This document shows positions 16,443 through 25,943 of a DNA stretch of 64,000 nt, one piece after another; position 1 is the first letter of the stretch, and the number at the start of each line of letters is the position of its first letter. The notes under the pieces are model-generated. The model was not told the origin of the DNA, searched no databases, and saw only the letters and a program-made list of their open reading frames with translations. The stretch lies in contig NZ_CP139368.1 of assembly GCF_034120055.1 (NCBI RefSeq), forward strand, positions 558,001 through 622,000, read 5' to 3'. This DNA is from Microbacterium rhizosphaerae. Lineage in GTDB: Bacteria > Actinomycetota > Actinomycetes > Actinomycetales > Microbacteriaceae. A program made the position numbers and the translations under genes.

Positions 16443-16784
16443 ATGTCGACAGACCAGTTCACTGTGCTGGGCGTGAAGGACCGAACGCTCGCTGAGCCGT
16501 TCGAGGTGGGCACCGTGCAGTGGGTGCGCCGGCCCGGTGACGGTGGCCGTGAGGAGTTGTCGTCGGGATTCTGGTTCATCTCGCCGGAGCAGACCCCTGG
16601 GCCGATGGAGGTCGAGGGCCACGCGGATGAGACGGTCTACATCGTCGAGGGTCGGGTTCGCGTCCAGCCCGCCGGTGAGGACGCGGTCGAGCTGACGGCG
16701 GGATCCGTCGCGTCGTTCAACAAGGGTGTGCCCGTCACGTGGACGGTCCTCGAGCCGACCGTCGAGTTCTTCGTCTACTCGTGA
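16443..16784 (+). CDS. cupin-domain protein of the amine operon
   Basis: A 113-aa cupin (SGFWFISPEQTPGPMEVEGHADETVYIVEGRV; AGSVASFNKGVPVTW). It belongs to the ethanolamine-utilisation EutQ-like or DUF861 type of small cupins often seen with amine oxidases. GAGGAGG lies upstream of the ATG. It is first in the operon and its stop overlaps the alternative GTG start of the amine oxidase. Its role is unknown; aldehyde or amine binding is possible. Confidence 0.85.
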   Translation: MSTDQFTVLGVKDRTLAEPFEVGTVQWVRRPGDGGREELSSGFWFISPEQTPGPMEVEGHADETVYIVEGRVRVQPAGEDAVELTAGSVASFNKGVPVTWTVLEPTVEFFVYS

Positions 16785-16795
16785 GCCGCACTGAT

Positions 16796-18100
16796 ATGCG
16801 CAGTGAATACGACGTCATCGTCATCGGAGCCGGCTTCGCCGGCCTGACCGCCGCCCGTGAGCTCGCACACGCCGGCCGGCGCGTCGCGGTCCTGGAGGCC
16901 CGTGATCGCATCGGCGGCCGCACGTGGCTGGACAACCGCCTCGGGCTGGACCTCGAACTGGGCGGTACCTGGGTGCACTGGACGCAGCCCTTCGTGTGGG
17001 CTGAATTGCGCCGCTACGGCATCGGTCTCGCCCCCAGCCCCGAGCCGCGGAACGCCTACTGGTGGGACGGCGCTCGCGCCGTCGCGGGGAGCCCCGACGA
17101 GCTGCTCGAACTGCTGAACCGCCCCAACGAGCTGCTCTCCGCCCGGGCGCGGGAGGTGTTCCCGCAGCCCTTCGCGCCCCTCGACTCGGCGCTGCTCGCG
17201 GACTTCGACCGTGTCTCGCTGCTGGATGAGATCGACCTGCTTCCCATCACGGCGGAAGAGCGGTCCCTCCTGACCTCGTTCTGGACACTCAACTTCAACG
17301 GCGTCATCGACGACGCCGCCTTCACCCAGGCGCTGCGGTGGGTGGCGATCACGAACGGCGACTGGAAGGTCAACTTCGAGGCGTGCGCGACCTACAAGAT
17401 CGCCGGTGGCACTCGCGCACTCGTCGACGCGATCCGCGACGACACCGATGCGGACTTCTTCTTCGGCACCGATGTCCGTGTCGTCGATCAGTCCGGCGAC
17501 AGGGTGATCGTGGCGACGGCGAACGGACGCGACTTCGCAGCATCCGATGTCGTCCTGACCGCACCCCTGCAGACGCTCTCCCGCATCGCGTTCACTCCCG
17601 AACTCCCCACGCCCGTCGCCCAGGCGGCCGAGCGCGGCCAACTGGGTCTGGGAACCAAGGTGTGGTTCACGATCGAGGGCGAACATCCCGCGTTCGTCGC
17701 GATGGGTGCGGCCGACTGGCCTCTCAATTTCTTCCAGTCCGAGTACGTCAAGGACGGTCGCACGTTCGTCATCGGATTCGGCCGCGACGCGCACGCGATC
17801 GACGCGCCCGACTCGGCGGCGGTCCAGAGCATCCTGAATCGTCTCGTACCGGACCTGACCGTCCTCGAGAGCGTCGGGCACAACTGGGTCGACGACGAAT
17901 ATGCGCAGGAGACCTGGCCCATGCACCGCACGGGCTACCTCACTGAGTCACTGCCTGCACTGCAGCGGCCCCTCGGCAGGGTCCGTCTCGCCGGCTCCGA
18001 CATCGCCGATGGATGGGGCGGTTTCATCGACGGTGCCATCGACAGCGGGATGAAGGCCGCCCGCGCCATCCTCACCACCCCCCATTCAGTGACCGTCTGA
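16796..18100 (+). CDS. flavin monoamine oxidase family protein
   Basis: A 434-aa FAD-dependent amine oxidase. The N-terminus has the dinucleotide-binding motif VIVIGAGFAGLTAARELAHAG and an E-rich GG motif (RIGGRTWL). The C-terminus has the second FAD motif (LAGSDIADGWGGFIDGAIDSG). The family oxidises primary amines to aldehydes with release of ammonia and hydrogen peroxide. A GTG at 16781 overlapping the cupin stop could be the start and would add five residues. The permease and aldehyde dehydrogenase downstream complete uptake and oxidation of the amine. Confidence 0.9.
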   Translation: MRSEYDVIVIGAGFAGLTAARELAHAGRRVAVLEARDRIGGRTWLDNRLGLDLELGGTWVHWTQPFVWAELRRYGIGLAPSPEPRNAYWWDGARAVAGSPDELLELLNRPNELLSARAREVFPQPFAPLDSALLADFDRVSLLDEIDLLPITAEERSLLTSFWTLNFNGVIDDAAFTQALRWVAITNGDWKVNFEACATYKIAGGTRALVDAIRDDTDADFFFGTDVRVVDQSGDRVIVATANGRDFAASDVVLTAPLQTLSRIAFTPELPTPVAQAAERGQLGLGTKVWFTIEGEHPAFVAMGAADWPLNFFQSEYVKDGRTFVIGFGRDAHAIDAPDSAAVQSILNRLVPDLTVLESVGHNWVDDEYAQETWPMHRTGYLTESLPALQRPLGRVRLAGSDIADGWGGFIDGAIDSGMKAARAILTTPHSVTV

Positions 18101-18133
18101 CCCGGCCGGTCGCAACAGATCAAGGAAGATCAC

Positions 18134-19597
18134 ATGACCGTGAACGAAGCCTCACCGCTGCCCGTCCCCGAGGCGCGCACCACAATCACAGGATCCACCT
18201 CCTTGCGCGAGGGCGCTGTCGGAGTGCTCGGCATCCTCTTCTTCGTCCTCTCCGCCCAGGCGCCCCTGACCGGGATCGCGGGCGCGCTCCCGCTCACCGT
18301 GTTCCTCGGAAACGGCGCTGGAGCGCCGGGCGCATACCTCGTGATCGGCGTCATCATCGTGCTGTTCGCGATCGGGTTCATCGCCATGAGCCGCCGCGTC
18401 AAAGCGAAGGGCGCGTTCTACGCCTACGTGACCGCCGGACTCGGCCGCAGGACGGGCACCGGCTCAGCCTGGCTCGCCCTCCTCGCGTACGCGACCGTAC
18501 AGGCGGCGATGTACGGACTGTACGGTGCGAGCATCGCCGGCCTGTTCGCGGCGATCGGAGTCACCATCCCGTGGTGGCTGCCCGTGCTGCTCACGATCAT
18601 CCTGATCCAGGTGCTCGGGTCGCTGAACATCGAACTCGGCGCGAAGGTGCTCGCCGTCCTCGTGGGCTGCGAATGCGCCATCCTGCTCGTCTTCGCGTTC
18701 GTGATCCTCCTCACCGGCGGCGGTCCTCACGGCGGAAGCCTCAACATCGTCGCGAGCTTCTCGCCGTCCGCGATCATGTCGGGCGCACCCGGCGTCGCAC
18801 TCATGTTCGCCGTGGCGTCGATGTTCGGCTTCGAATCCACCGCGATCTACTCCGGCGAAGCGAAGGACCCCAAGCGCACCGTGGCCCGCGCCACCTACCT
18901 CTCGGTCGGAGTCATCGCGATCTTCTTCTCCTTCGTCTCATGGATGTTCGTCTCGTACTACGGCGCCGACCACGTCGTCGCGGCCGCGCAGAAGGCAGTG
19001 ACATCGGGCGACTCGACCAGCTTCGTGTTCGACGCCCTGAGTGGCACGCTCGGATCGTGGGCGGGCGCGGTCGCGAACATCCTGCTGATCTCCTCCCTGT
19101 TCGCCGGCATCCTCGCGTTCCACAACGGCATCAATCGGTACGTCCACGCCCTCGGATCGCAGCGGTCGCTGCCCGCGCGACTTGCCCGTACCAACCGGCA
19201 CCAGGCGCCCCACGCCGCGGCATGGGCTCAGACCGGGATGTCGGTCGTGCTGGTCGCCCCCTTCGCGCTCTTCGGACTCGACCCGGTGCTGACCCTGTTC
19301 TCCTGGTTCAGTGGCCTTGCGGTGGCCGCCCTGGTCGCGCTGTACGTGCTGTGCTCGATCGCGATCGTCGTCTACGCGGTACGCAACCACACCGGCGACA
19401 TCTGGCAGACGCGCATCGCTCCGATCGTCGCGGGCATCCTCCTGCTCGGCGTGCTGGGGCTCGTCGTGCTGAACTTCACCGCGCTCATCGGCGGAGAACT
19501 GCTCACTGCCGTGCTCCTGCTCGCGGTCGTGCCGATCGCCTTCTTCATCGGATTCGCGACCGAGCGTCACCCGAAAGACATCCTCGCCGACGCCTGA
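18134..19597 (+). CDS. APC-family amino acid/polyamine permease
   Basis: A 487-aa integral membrane protein with about 12 helices. The APC signature begins at LREGAVGVLGILFFVLSAQAPLTG, followed by FYAYVTAGLGRRTGTGSAW and FGFESTAIYSGEAKDPKRTV, which is typical of actinobacterial APC transporters. AAGGA precedes the ATG. It sits between the amine oxidase and aldehyde dehydrogenase, so it probably imports the amine substrate. Confidence 0.9.
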   Translation: MTVNEASPLPVPEARTTITGSTSLREGAVGVLGILFFVLSAQAPLTGIAGALPLTVFLGNGAGAPGAYLVIGVIIVLFAIGFIAMSRRVKAKGAFYAYVTAGLGRRTGTGSAWLALLAYATVQAAMYGLYGASIAGLFAAIGVTIPWWLPVLLTIILIQVLGSLNIELGAKVLAVLVGCECAILLVFAFVILLTGGGPHGGSLNIVASFSPSAIMSGAPGVALMFAVASMFGFESTAIYSGEAKDPKRTVARATYLSVGVIAIFFSFVSWMFVSYYGADHVVAAAQKAVTSGDSTSFVFDALSGTLGSWAGAVANILLISSLFAGILAFHNGINRYVHALGSQRSLPARLARTNRHQAPHAAAWAQTGMSVVLVAPFALFGLDPVLTLFSWFSGLAVAALVALYVLCSIAIVVYAVRNHTGDIWQTRIAPIVAGILLLGVLGLVVLNFTALIGGELLTAVLLLAVVPIAFFIGFATERHPKDILADA

Positions 19598-19627
19598 CAT
19601 ACCGCCGACTCCTCTGAAGGAACTCCA

Positions 19628-21043
19628 ATGTCCCAGACCGACACCCCTACCCTTCTCGACTCCGTCACCGTGCCTGTCGAGCAGGGTCGTGCCATCCCCG
19701 ATGCCGCCACCCGCGAAACGATCGGCTACGCACCTGTCCACACCGTCGCCGACCTCGATGCCGCCATCGCGTCGGCCCGCGCCGCGCAACCCGCGTGGAG
19801 CGCGCTCGGACACGCCCAACGGTCCCGCATCCTCAACTCGATCGCGGATGAGATCGAGGCGAACGCCGAGGAGCTTGCTGTGCTGCTCTCGCGGGAGCAG
19901 GGCAAGCCCCTCAACGGGCCCAACGCCCGCTTCGAGGTCGGGGCTTGCGCCGTGTGGACTCGGGATGCGGCTGATACCGTGCTCGAGCCAGAGGTCGTCT
20001 TCGAGGCCGAGGACTCCCGCGCCGAGATCCACTACGACGCGCTCGGCGTCGTCGGCGCCATCGGCCCCTGGAACTGGCCGATGATGATCTCGGTCTGGCA
20101 GATCGCCCCGAGCCTGCGCATGGGCAACACGGTCGTGGTCAAACCGAGCGAGTACACGCCGCTGTCGGTGCTCGCGCTCGTCGAGATCTTCAACCGCCAC
20201 CTTCCGGCCGGCGTGCTCACGGCGGTCAGCGGCGACCGGGAGGTCGGTGCCGCGTTGGCCGCGCACCCCGGACTCGACAAGATCATGTTCACGGGCTCGA
20301 CCGCGACGGGCCGCCGGATCGTGGAGTCCTCGGCGCACAACCTCGCGCGCCTGACGCTCGAGCTCGGCGGCAATGACGCCGGCATCGTGCTTCCCGGAAC
20401 AGACGTCGCAGCCATCGCCGACGACCTCTTCTGGGGCTGCTTCATCAACACCGGCCAGACCTGCGCGGCGCTCAAGCGCCTGTACGTCCACGACTCCGTG
20501 TACGACGAGGTCGTCGACACTCTCGCCGGGATGGCCGCGGCTGTGCCGATGGGCGGCGGCCTCGACGAGGGCAACGTCCTCGGCCCCCTGCAGAACGAGA
20601 AGCAGTTCGAGATCGTGTCGCGGCTCGTCGAGGACGCCCGCGCCCGCGGCGCGCGAGTCGTCGTCGGCGGTGAACCCGCAACCGACCTCGGGCCGTTGTT
20701 CTACCGGGCGACGGTGGTCGCAGACATCGAGGACGGCGCATCCCTCGTCGACGAGGAGCAGTTCGGACCAGCCATCCCTGTCATCAAGTACACCGACCTG
20801 GATGATGCGGTGCGACGCGCCAACGCCTCACAGCAGGGCCTCGGGGCTTCGGTCTGGTCGAGCGATCCGGACGAGGCCGTCGAGGTCGCGACGCGCCTGC
20901 AGGCGGGAACCGTATGGATCAACCAGCACGGTGCTCTCAACCCGCACATCCCCTTCGGCGGCACGAAGCAGTCCGGCTACGGGCAGGAATTCGGGGTCGC
21001 CGGACTCAAAGCCGTCGCGGCGCCCAAAGTCATCAGCCGGTAG
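19628..21043 (+). CDS. NAD(P)-dependent aldehyde dehydrogenase
   Basis: A 471-aa ALDH-superfamily enzyme with catalytic E245 (LELGGNDAG) and nucleophile C279 (GQTCAALKR), the GPWNWP motif and the C-terminal PFGGTKQSGYGQEFG. It oxidises the aldehyde made by the amine oxidase to a carboxylic acid. GAAGGA lies upstream of the start, 30 nt after the permease. The amine is not identifiable from sequence; putrescine-, phenylethylamine- and tyramine-type substrates all fit. Confidence 0.92.
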   Translation: MSQTDTPTLLDSVTVPVEQGRAIPDAATRETIGYAPVHTVADLDAAIASARAAQPAWSALGHAQRSRILNSIADEIEANAEELAVLLSREQGKPLNGPNARFEVGACAVWTRDAADTVLEPEVVFEAEDSRAEIHYDALGVVGAIGPWNWPMMISVWQIAPSLRMGNTVVVKPSEYTPLSVLALVEIFNRHLPAGVLTAVSGDREVGAALAAHPGLDKIMFTGSTATGRRIVESSAHNLARLTLELGGNDAGIVLPGTDVAAIADDLFWGCFINTGQTCAALKRLYVHDSVYDEVVDTLAGMAAAVPMGGGLDEGNVLGPLQNEKQFEIVSRLVEDARARGARVVVGGEPATDLGPLFYRATVVADIEDGASLVDEEQFGPAIPVIKYTDLDDAVRRANASQQGLGASVWSSDPDEAVEVATRLQAGTVWINQHGALNPHIPFGGTKQSGYGQEFGVAGLKAVAAPKVISR

Positions 21044-21063
21044 CCGACGGCTCTCGCGCGCGG

Positions 21064-21843
21064 CTACCAGACCGAGTCGCCGCGCATGACGGCATCCGAC
21101 CCGCCGTCGATGTAGATGATCTGGCCGCACAGGTGGGCGTTCTGCTCACTCGCGAGCCAGACGAGCAGTTCGGCGGCGTCACGGGGCTCGAAGAAGCCGT
21201 TCAGTGGCATGGGAACCAACTGGGCGAGCTGCTGCCGGGCCTCGTCGCTGGCGGTGAGGTCGGCGGTCATCGGGGTGAGCACCACACCGGGTGCGATGGC
21301 GTTCAGCGGGATCGAGGCGCCCGCCCATTCGGGACGGGGGGCGGTCCGACGCACCCAGCGCGAGAGCGCGCGCTTCGCCGTGCCGTAGATGAGGCCGCCC
21401 GTGTCCGGATTCTCCGCGAGCTGGACGGCTCGCGCGAGAGCCGCCGATTCATCCCCCGCGAGCAGCGCATCCAGAAGCGCCTCGTCCGGCGGGAAGAGAG
21501 CGGCCATCGACGACACGAGGACGGCGCGCGGCGCGGGCGACTGCGCGAGCAGCGGCCGAAGGCCTTCGAGCGTCGCGACGGTCCCGAAGTAGTTCACCGC
21601 GACCGTCGACGGTGTCGGCGTGGCAAGACCCGCGATGGCGAACACGGCATCCACGCTCCCTCCCGACAGATCGCGGACCTCATCGACGAGTCGGCTGCGC
21701 CCATCGACCGTGCTGAGGTCTACGCAGACATCCGCATTCGCGATGTCGACGCCGATGACACGCTGCCCGCGCTCGACGAGGAGCTCCTTCGTCGCCTTGC
21801 CGATGCCGCTTGCGGACCCGGTGACCACATTCGTTCGGACCAT
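21064..21843 (-). CDS. short-chain dehydrogenase/reductase
   Basis: A 259-aa classical SDR: the N-terminal cofactor motif is TGSASGIG, the active site is S (LVSSMAAL) with Y-x-x-x-K (YGTAKRAL), and IDGGSDA lies near the end. It resembles 3-alpha-hydroxysteroid dehydrogenase/carbonyl reductase-type proteins in layout. It converges on the aldehyde dehydrogenase gene with a 20-bp gap, so it is not in that operon. The substrate is unknown. Confidence 0.88.
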   Translation of the reverse strand: MVRTNVVTGSASGIGKATKELLVERGQRVIGVDIANADVCVDLSTVDGRSRLVDEVRDLSGGSVDAVFAIAGLATPTPSTVAVNYFGTVATLEGLRPLLAQSPAPRAVLVSSMAALFPPDEALLDALLAGDESAALARAVQLAENPDTGGLIYGTAKRALSRWVRRTAPRPEWAGASIPLNAIAPGVVLTPMTADLTASDEARQQLAQLVPMPLNGFFEPRDAAELLVWLASEQNAHLCGQIIYIDGGSDAVMRGDSVW

Positions 21844-22014
21844 GACACTCCTCGTTTCGACCTCATGCCGCCGGAACAGGCGACCCGATGACTGATCCTG
21901 GCCGGCGGCCCGGTCGCCGGTTGGGCCAGAAGTCCTATGACTCTGAACGCTTGCGGGCCGGGTCGGCGGGGCAGACCGTCCGGAAACACGTGCGCGTCAG
22001 GGTGACGACCCGCG

Positions 22015-23052
22015 TCATGTCGTAGTACCGGGTGCTCGCGGTGGTGCCGTTGATGCGCGTACGACGAGGGTCGGGTCCGTCTGCGGCAGGTCGCCGACGG
22101 TCTCCCGGCCTTCGATCTGCGCGATGAGCCGCAGCGTGGCCGCGCGGCCGAGCGCCTCGAACGGCTGCCGGACGGTGGTGAGCGCGGGCGAGGCGTACGC
22201 CGCAAGCGCGATGTCGTCGACGCTCACGACGGAGATGTCGTCGGGAACGGTGCGACCGGCCTCGTGCAGGGCGCGGATGAGGCCGAATGCCATCTCGTCG
22301 CTCGAGACGAATACCGCCGTGGCATGCGGAATGGCGGCGATCGTGCGCCCGGCGCGGTAGCCGGATTCCGGGGTCCAGTCGCCGGGGATGACCGGCGGCG
22401 GAATGATGCCGCGATCCTTGAGCGTCTGCTCCCATGCCTCGCGGCGCTGCTGCGACTCGAGCCAATACTCGTCGCCGGACACGTGCCAGACGGTCTCGTG
22501 GCCGAGATCGAGCAGATGCTCGACGGCCAGACGCGCGATCGCGCGCTGGTCGACGGCGAGGGGCGCGTCATCCGCGAGAGATACCCGCTCGCTGCGGATC
22601 GACGGGGTGCGCTCCATGCGCATCCGCATCGCGGGCCGATCGAGCTCGACGGGAACGCCGATGACGACGCCTTCCGCGCCTTGACGCTCGAGCCGGTCGA
22701 ATGCCTCCAAGAACGCCTCGCTGGATGCATGGTCGGCCACGGCAGCCGTTGTGACCGTGTAGCCGTTCGCAGCGGCCGCACGCTCGATCCCCACGCTGAG
22801 CGCGGCGGACGAGTAGCGGTCGGTCGAAACCAGCAGGAGGCCCAGCAGGCGTGTGCGGCCGGACGCGAGGGATGCGGCGGCCGCGTGCACGCGGTAGCCG
22901 AGCTGGTCGACGACGGCCATGACGCGGCGCGCGGTCTCCGGGCGCACGCTTCCCTGACCGGAGATCACGCGCGACACGGTCTGCGTCGAGACACCCGCGA
23001 GGCGGGCGACGTCGACCTGGCTCGGAGACTTGTCTGGCTGGCGGGGAGACAT
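22015..23052 (-). CDS. LacI-family regulator of the O-glycan locus
   Basis: A 345-aa repressor. The N-terminal helix-turn-helix is VDVARLAGVSTQTVSRVISGQG, with the hinge helix VHAAAASLASGRT; a periplasmic-binding-like sugar domain follows (LLVSTDRYSS, FVSSDEMAFGLI, VSVDDIALAAY). It diverges from the GH35 gene, and a LacI-type operator lies 63 bp upstream of its start. Related operators flank the solute-binding protein and GH101 genes, so it probably controls the whole cluster in response to a Gal/GalNAc-containing sugar. Confidence 0.92.
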   Translation of the reverse strand: MSPRQPDKSPSQVDVARLAGVSTQTVSRVISGQGSVRPETARRVMAVVDQLGYRVHAAAASLASGRTRLLGLLLVSTDRYSSAALSVGIERAAAANGYTVTTAAVADHASSEAFLEAFDRLERQGAEGVVIGVPVELDRPAMRMRMERTPSIRSERVSLADDAPLAVDQRAIARLAVEHLLDLGHETVWHVSGDEYWLESQQRREAWEQTLKDRGIIPPPVIPGDWTPESGYRAGRTIAAIPHATAVFVSSDEMAFGLIRALHEAGRTVPDDISVVSVDDIALAAYASPALTTVRQPFEALGRAATLRLIAQIEGRETVGDLPQTDPTLVVRASTAPPRAPGTTT

Positions 23053-23114
23053 GGTGCCAATGGTAGCGGTGAACCTCAGGGAAATCAGGTGATTTCAACG
23101 AAGTTCGATGCGAT

Positions 23115-23132
23115 AATGTGAGCGCAAACATT
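23115..23132. promoter_or_regulatory. LacI-type operator before GH35
   Basis: AATGTGAGCGCAAACATT: an imperfect palindrome AATGT..GCGC..ACATT with the central CG step typical of LacI-family sites. It lies 25 bp before the GH35 start and 62 bp from the LacI start. It shares its core with sites at 28430 and 28519. Confidence 0.75.
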
Positions 23133-23157
23133 CGGCGTTATGAGTACATGGAGAAAC

Positions 23158-24936
23158 ATGACCGACATACTGGCCTCGACCCCGGTCGTCGTCACCTCGG
23201 GTGCACCGGCCCTGACCTGGAGCCCGGCCGGCCTGCGCCGTCACGGCCGCGAACACCGGATCCTCTCCGGTGCCATCCATTACTTCCGTGTGCATCCCGA
23301 TCTCTGGGAGGACCGCCTGCGGCGCCTGGCCGCGATGGGCGCGAACACCATCGACACCTACGTGCCCTGGAACTTCCACGAACGCAGCGAGGGCGATGTG
23401 CGGTTCGACGGCTGGCAGGATCTCGAGCGATTCATCCGGATCGCGGGCGAGGTCGGCCTCGACGTGTTCGTTCGCCCGAGCCCCTACGTGTGCGCGGAGT
23501 GGTCGAACGGCGGCATCCCGTTCTGGCTCAGCGGGCGTTCGCGCGCGCTGCGCACGAGCGACGAGAACTTCCTGGCGGCGGTGGATGCGTGGTACGACCA
23601 GCTCATCCCTCGCCTGGTACCGCTGCAGGCCGCGTTCGGCGGTCCGATCGTCGCGATCCAGGTCGAGAACGAATACGGATCGTTCGGCAGCGACGCCGCC
23701 TACCTCGAGCATCAGCGCGAGGCGCTGCGCTCGCGGGGCATCGTCGAGATGCTGACGACAGCCGACGGTGTCAGGTCGGACATGGTCGAGCACGGCAGTG
23801 TTCCCGGCGCGATGGCGACCTTCACGTTTGGCACAGGCGTCTCCCGAGCGATCGAACTCCAGCGCGATGGTGACGCACTCATGTGCGCGGAGCTGTGGGG
23901 CGGGTGGTTCGACCACTGGGGCGAACGCCATCACGTGCGCTCGGCGCCGAGTGTGCGCGAGACCGTCGACGAGCTCCTCGCGGCGGGCGGATCTCTGAGC
24001 CTCTACATGGCCCACGGGGGCACGAACTTCGGCCTGTGGAACGGCGCGAACCACGATCGCGTCCTCCAGCCGACGGTCACGAGCTACGACTCGGACGCTC
24101 CCATCGGCGAGGACGGCACGCTGAACGACAAGTTCCACGCGGTGCGCGAGGCGTTCGCGGTGTTCCACGATGGCGAGCTGCCACCCATCCCGCCCGCGCC
24201 GGTGTTCCAGGTCCCCCAGTCGGTCCCGTTGTCGCGCCAGGCGGGCCTGCTCGACGTCGTGCGTGCCGTCGCCGTGTCGGCGACGACCGCGGGGCCGCTG
24301 ACCTACGAAGAGCTCGGCGCCGAGGACGGCCTGGTCGCGTACGAGACGCAGGTCGCGTTCGCGGAGGGATCGATCCTGACGGTCGCGGGATTGCACGACC
24401 GGGCGACGGTGTTCCTGGATGACGAGCGCCTGGGAACCCTCGAGCGCGACGGCGAGACCTCGCTCCCGCTTCCCACCGTCGGCGGGTCGGGGCGTCTGAC
24501 GATCGTCGTCGAGAGCCTCGGGCGCATCAACTACGGACCGCTGCTGGGCGAGGGCAAGGGCATCATGGGCGGGGTGCTCGTCGACCGACGCTATGTGCAC
24601 GGGTGGGCGCACCGCATCCTTCCCCTCGATCCGCCCACGGTCGTGGGCTCGGCACCCGCGACGGGCGGGTCTGCCCTCGCAACCGTCGAGCTGGAGGCGC
24701 CTGCCGACGCGTGGCTCGCCTTCCCCGGCGGCGAGAAGGGCATGGTCTGGCTGAACGGGTTCCTCCTCGGCCGGTACTGGAGCAGGGGCCCCCAGGAGAC
24801 GCTCTACGCCCCGGCCCCCCTGTGGCGCGCGGGGCGCAACGAGGTTCGCGTTCTCGACACCGACCAGCTCGGCGGAGTCGTCGAGATCCGGGAGCGGCCG
24901 TCCTTCGGACCGACTGAGGAGTACATCGGGTCCTGA
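23158..24936 (+). CDS. GH35 beta-galactosidase, cytoplasmic
   Basis: A 592-aa glycoside hydrolase family 35 enzyme without signal peptide. The (beta/alpha)8 domain has acid/base E172 (QVENEYGSFG) and nucleophile E245 (CAELWGGWFDHWG); SGAIHYFRVHPDLWEDRL and the C-terminal jelly-roll domains (ARRY-like GRYWSRGPQETLY) fit the family. It would hydrolyse Gal-beta-1,3-GalNAc or related disaccharides after import. The start at MTDIL has GGAG 5 nt upstream; an ATG at 23140 lacks a site. A terminator follows. Confidence 0.93.
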   Translation: MTDILASTPVVVTSGAPALTWSPAGLRRHGREHRILSGAIHYFRVHPDLWEDRLRRLAAMGANTIDTYVPWNFHERSEGDVRFDGWQDLERFIRIAGEVGLDVFVRPSPYVCAEWSNGGIPFWLSGRSRALRTSDENFLAAVDAWYDQLIPRLVPLQAAFGGPIVAIQVENEYGSFGSDAAYLEHQREALRSRGIVEMLTTADGVRSDMVEHGSVPGAMATFTFGTGVSRAIELQRDGDALMCAELWGGWFDHWGERHHVRSAPSVRETVDELLAAGGSLSLYMAHGGTNFGLWNGANHDRVLQPTVTSYDSDAPIGEDGTLNDKFHAVREAFAVFHDGELPPIPPAPVFQVPQSVPLSRQAGLLDVVRAVAVSATTAGPLTYEELGAEDGLVAYETQVAFAEGSILTVAGLHDRATVFLDDERLGTLERDGETSLPLPTVGGSGRLTIVVESLGRINYGPLLGEGKGIMGGVLVDRRYVHGWAHRILPLDPPTVVGSAPATGGSALATVELEAPADAWLAFPGGEKGMVWLNGFLLGRYWSRGPQETLYAPAPLWRAGRNEVRVLDTDQLGGVVEIRERPSFGPTEEYIGS

Positions 24937-24953
24937 CACCGGCACCGACGGAA

Positions 24954-24981
24954 GAAGGGGCCGCCCGCGGGCGGCCCCTTC
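24954..24981. terminator. bidirectional hairpin terminator
   Basis: A 13-bp perfect stem of GAAGGGGCCGCCC with a 2-nt loop, between the convergent GH35 and permease genes. Confidence 0.7.
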
Positions 24982-25013
24982 TCTCGCTGCTCGAGTTCGG
25001 TCGATACTCGAGG

Positions 25014-25943
25014 TCAGCCCTTGACGGCGCCGGCCGCGAGCCCCGAGCGCCAGTAGCGCTGGAGCGAGAAGAACAGGATGACGAGCGGGATGACGCCGAG
25101 CAGTGCTCCGAGCATCACCGCGCCCTTGTCGGGCGCGAAGTAGCTCATCATCCCGTAGAGGCCGAGCGTGACGGGCTTGAGCTCGGGGCTCGAGATCATC
25201 ATCAGGGGCAGCAGGAAATTGTTCCAGGTGGCGACGAACACGAACAGGAAGATCGTCACCATCGCGGGCGCGAGCAGGCGCAACACGATCGTGAAGAAGA
25301 TGCGGATCTCGCCCGCCCCGTCGATGCGCGCCGCTTCGAGCAGCTCCGTCGGCACCGAGGACTCGGCGTAGACCATGCCGAGGAAGACGCCGAACGGCGA
25401 GACCGCGGACGGGATGATGATCGCCCACACCGTGTTCGTCAGCCCGAGCGAGTGGAACTCGATGTACAGCGGGATCGTCAGGATCGCCACGGGCAGGAGC
25501 AGCCCAGCCATGATCACTCCGACCGCGATGCGCTTGCCCGGGAATGCGAACTTCGCGATCGCGTATCCGGCCATCACGGCGACGAGCGTCCCGATCACGC
25601 CGGCGGCGGTCGAGTACGCGATCGAGTTCCCCAGCCAGTGCCAGTACAGGCCCTGCGTCCAGGCCATGAGCTTGTCGTAGTTCGTCGCGAGGTTCCAGTT
25701 CGCGAACCAGAAGCCGAAACTGGTGGTCAGGTCGGCGTTGCTCTTCGTGGAGGCGACGGCGAGCCAGTACACCGGCACCAGGAAGTACAGGGTCGCGACC
25801 ACGAGCGCGATGATCCCGAAGGTCCGCGCGACCGGGCCCGGCGCGATCGATGACGGCAGAGCATCCACGCCCTGCGGCCTGCGAGGGCGACGCGACCCGT
25901 ATGCCGAGACGACGGCGCGGGTCTCGAGGGTCGAGGTCATCAT
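25014..25943 (-). CDS. CUT1 sugar ABC transporter permease (MalG-like)
   Basis: A 309-aa inner-membrane permease with six helices and the EAA loop (ELLEAARIDGAGEIRIFFTIVLRLLAPA). Its ATG overlaps the stop of the preceding permease gene (ATGA), and GGGGG lies upstream. With the partner permease and the lipoprotein it forms an oligosaccharide importer. No ATPase gene is present; actinobacterial CUT1 systems usually share a MsiK-type ATPase encoded elsewhere. Confidence 0.93.
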   Translation of the reverse strand: MMTSTLETRAVVSAYGSRRPRRPQGVDALPSSIAPGPVARTFGIIALVVATLYFLVPVYWLAVASTKSNADLTTSFGFWFANWNLATNYDKLMAWTQGLYWHWLGNSIAYSTAAGVIGTLVAVMAGYAIAKFAFPGKRIAVGVIMAGLLLPVAILTIPLYIEFHSLGLTNTVWAIIIPSAVSPFGVFLGMVYAESSVPTELLEAARIDGAGEIRIFFTIVLRLLAPAMVTIFLFVFVATWNNFLLPLMMISSPELKPVTLGLYGMMSYFAPDKGAVMLGALLGVIPLVILFFSLQRYWRSGLAAGAVKG

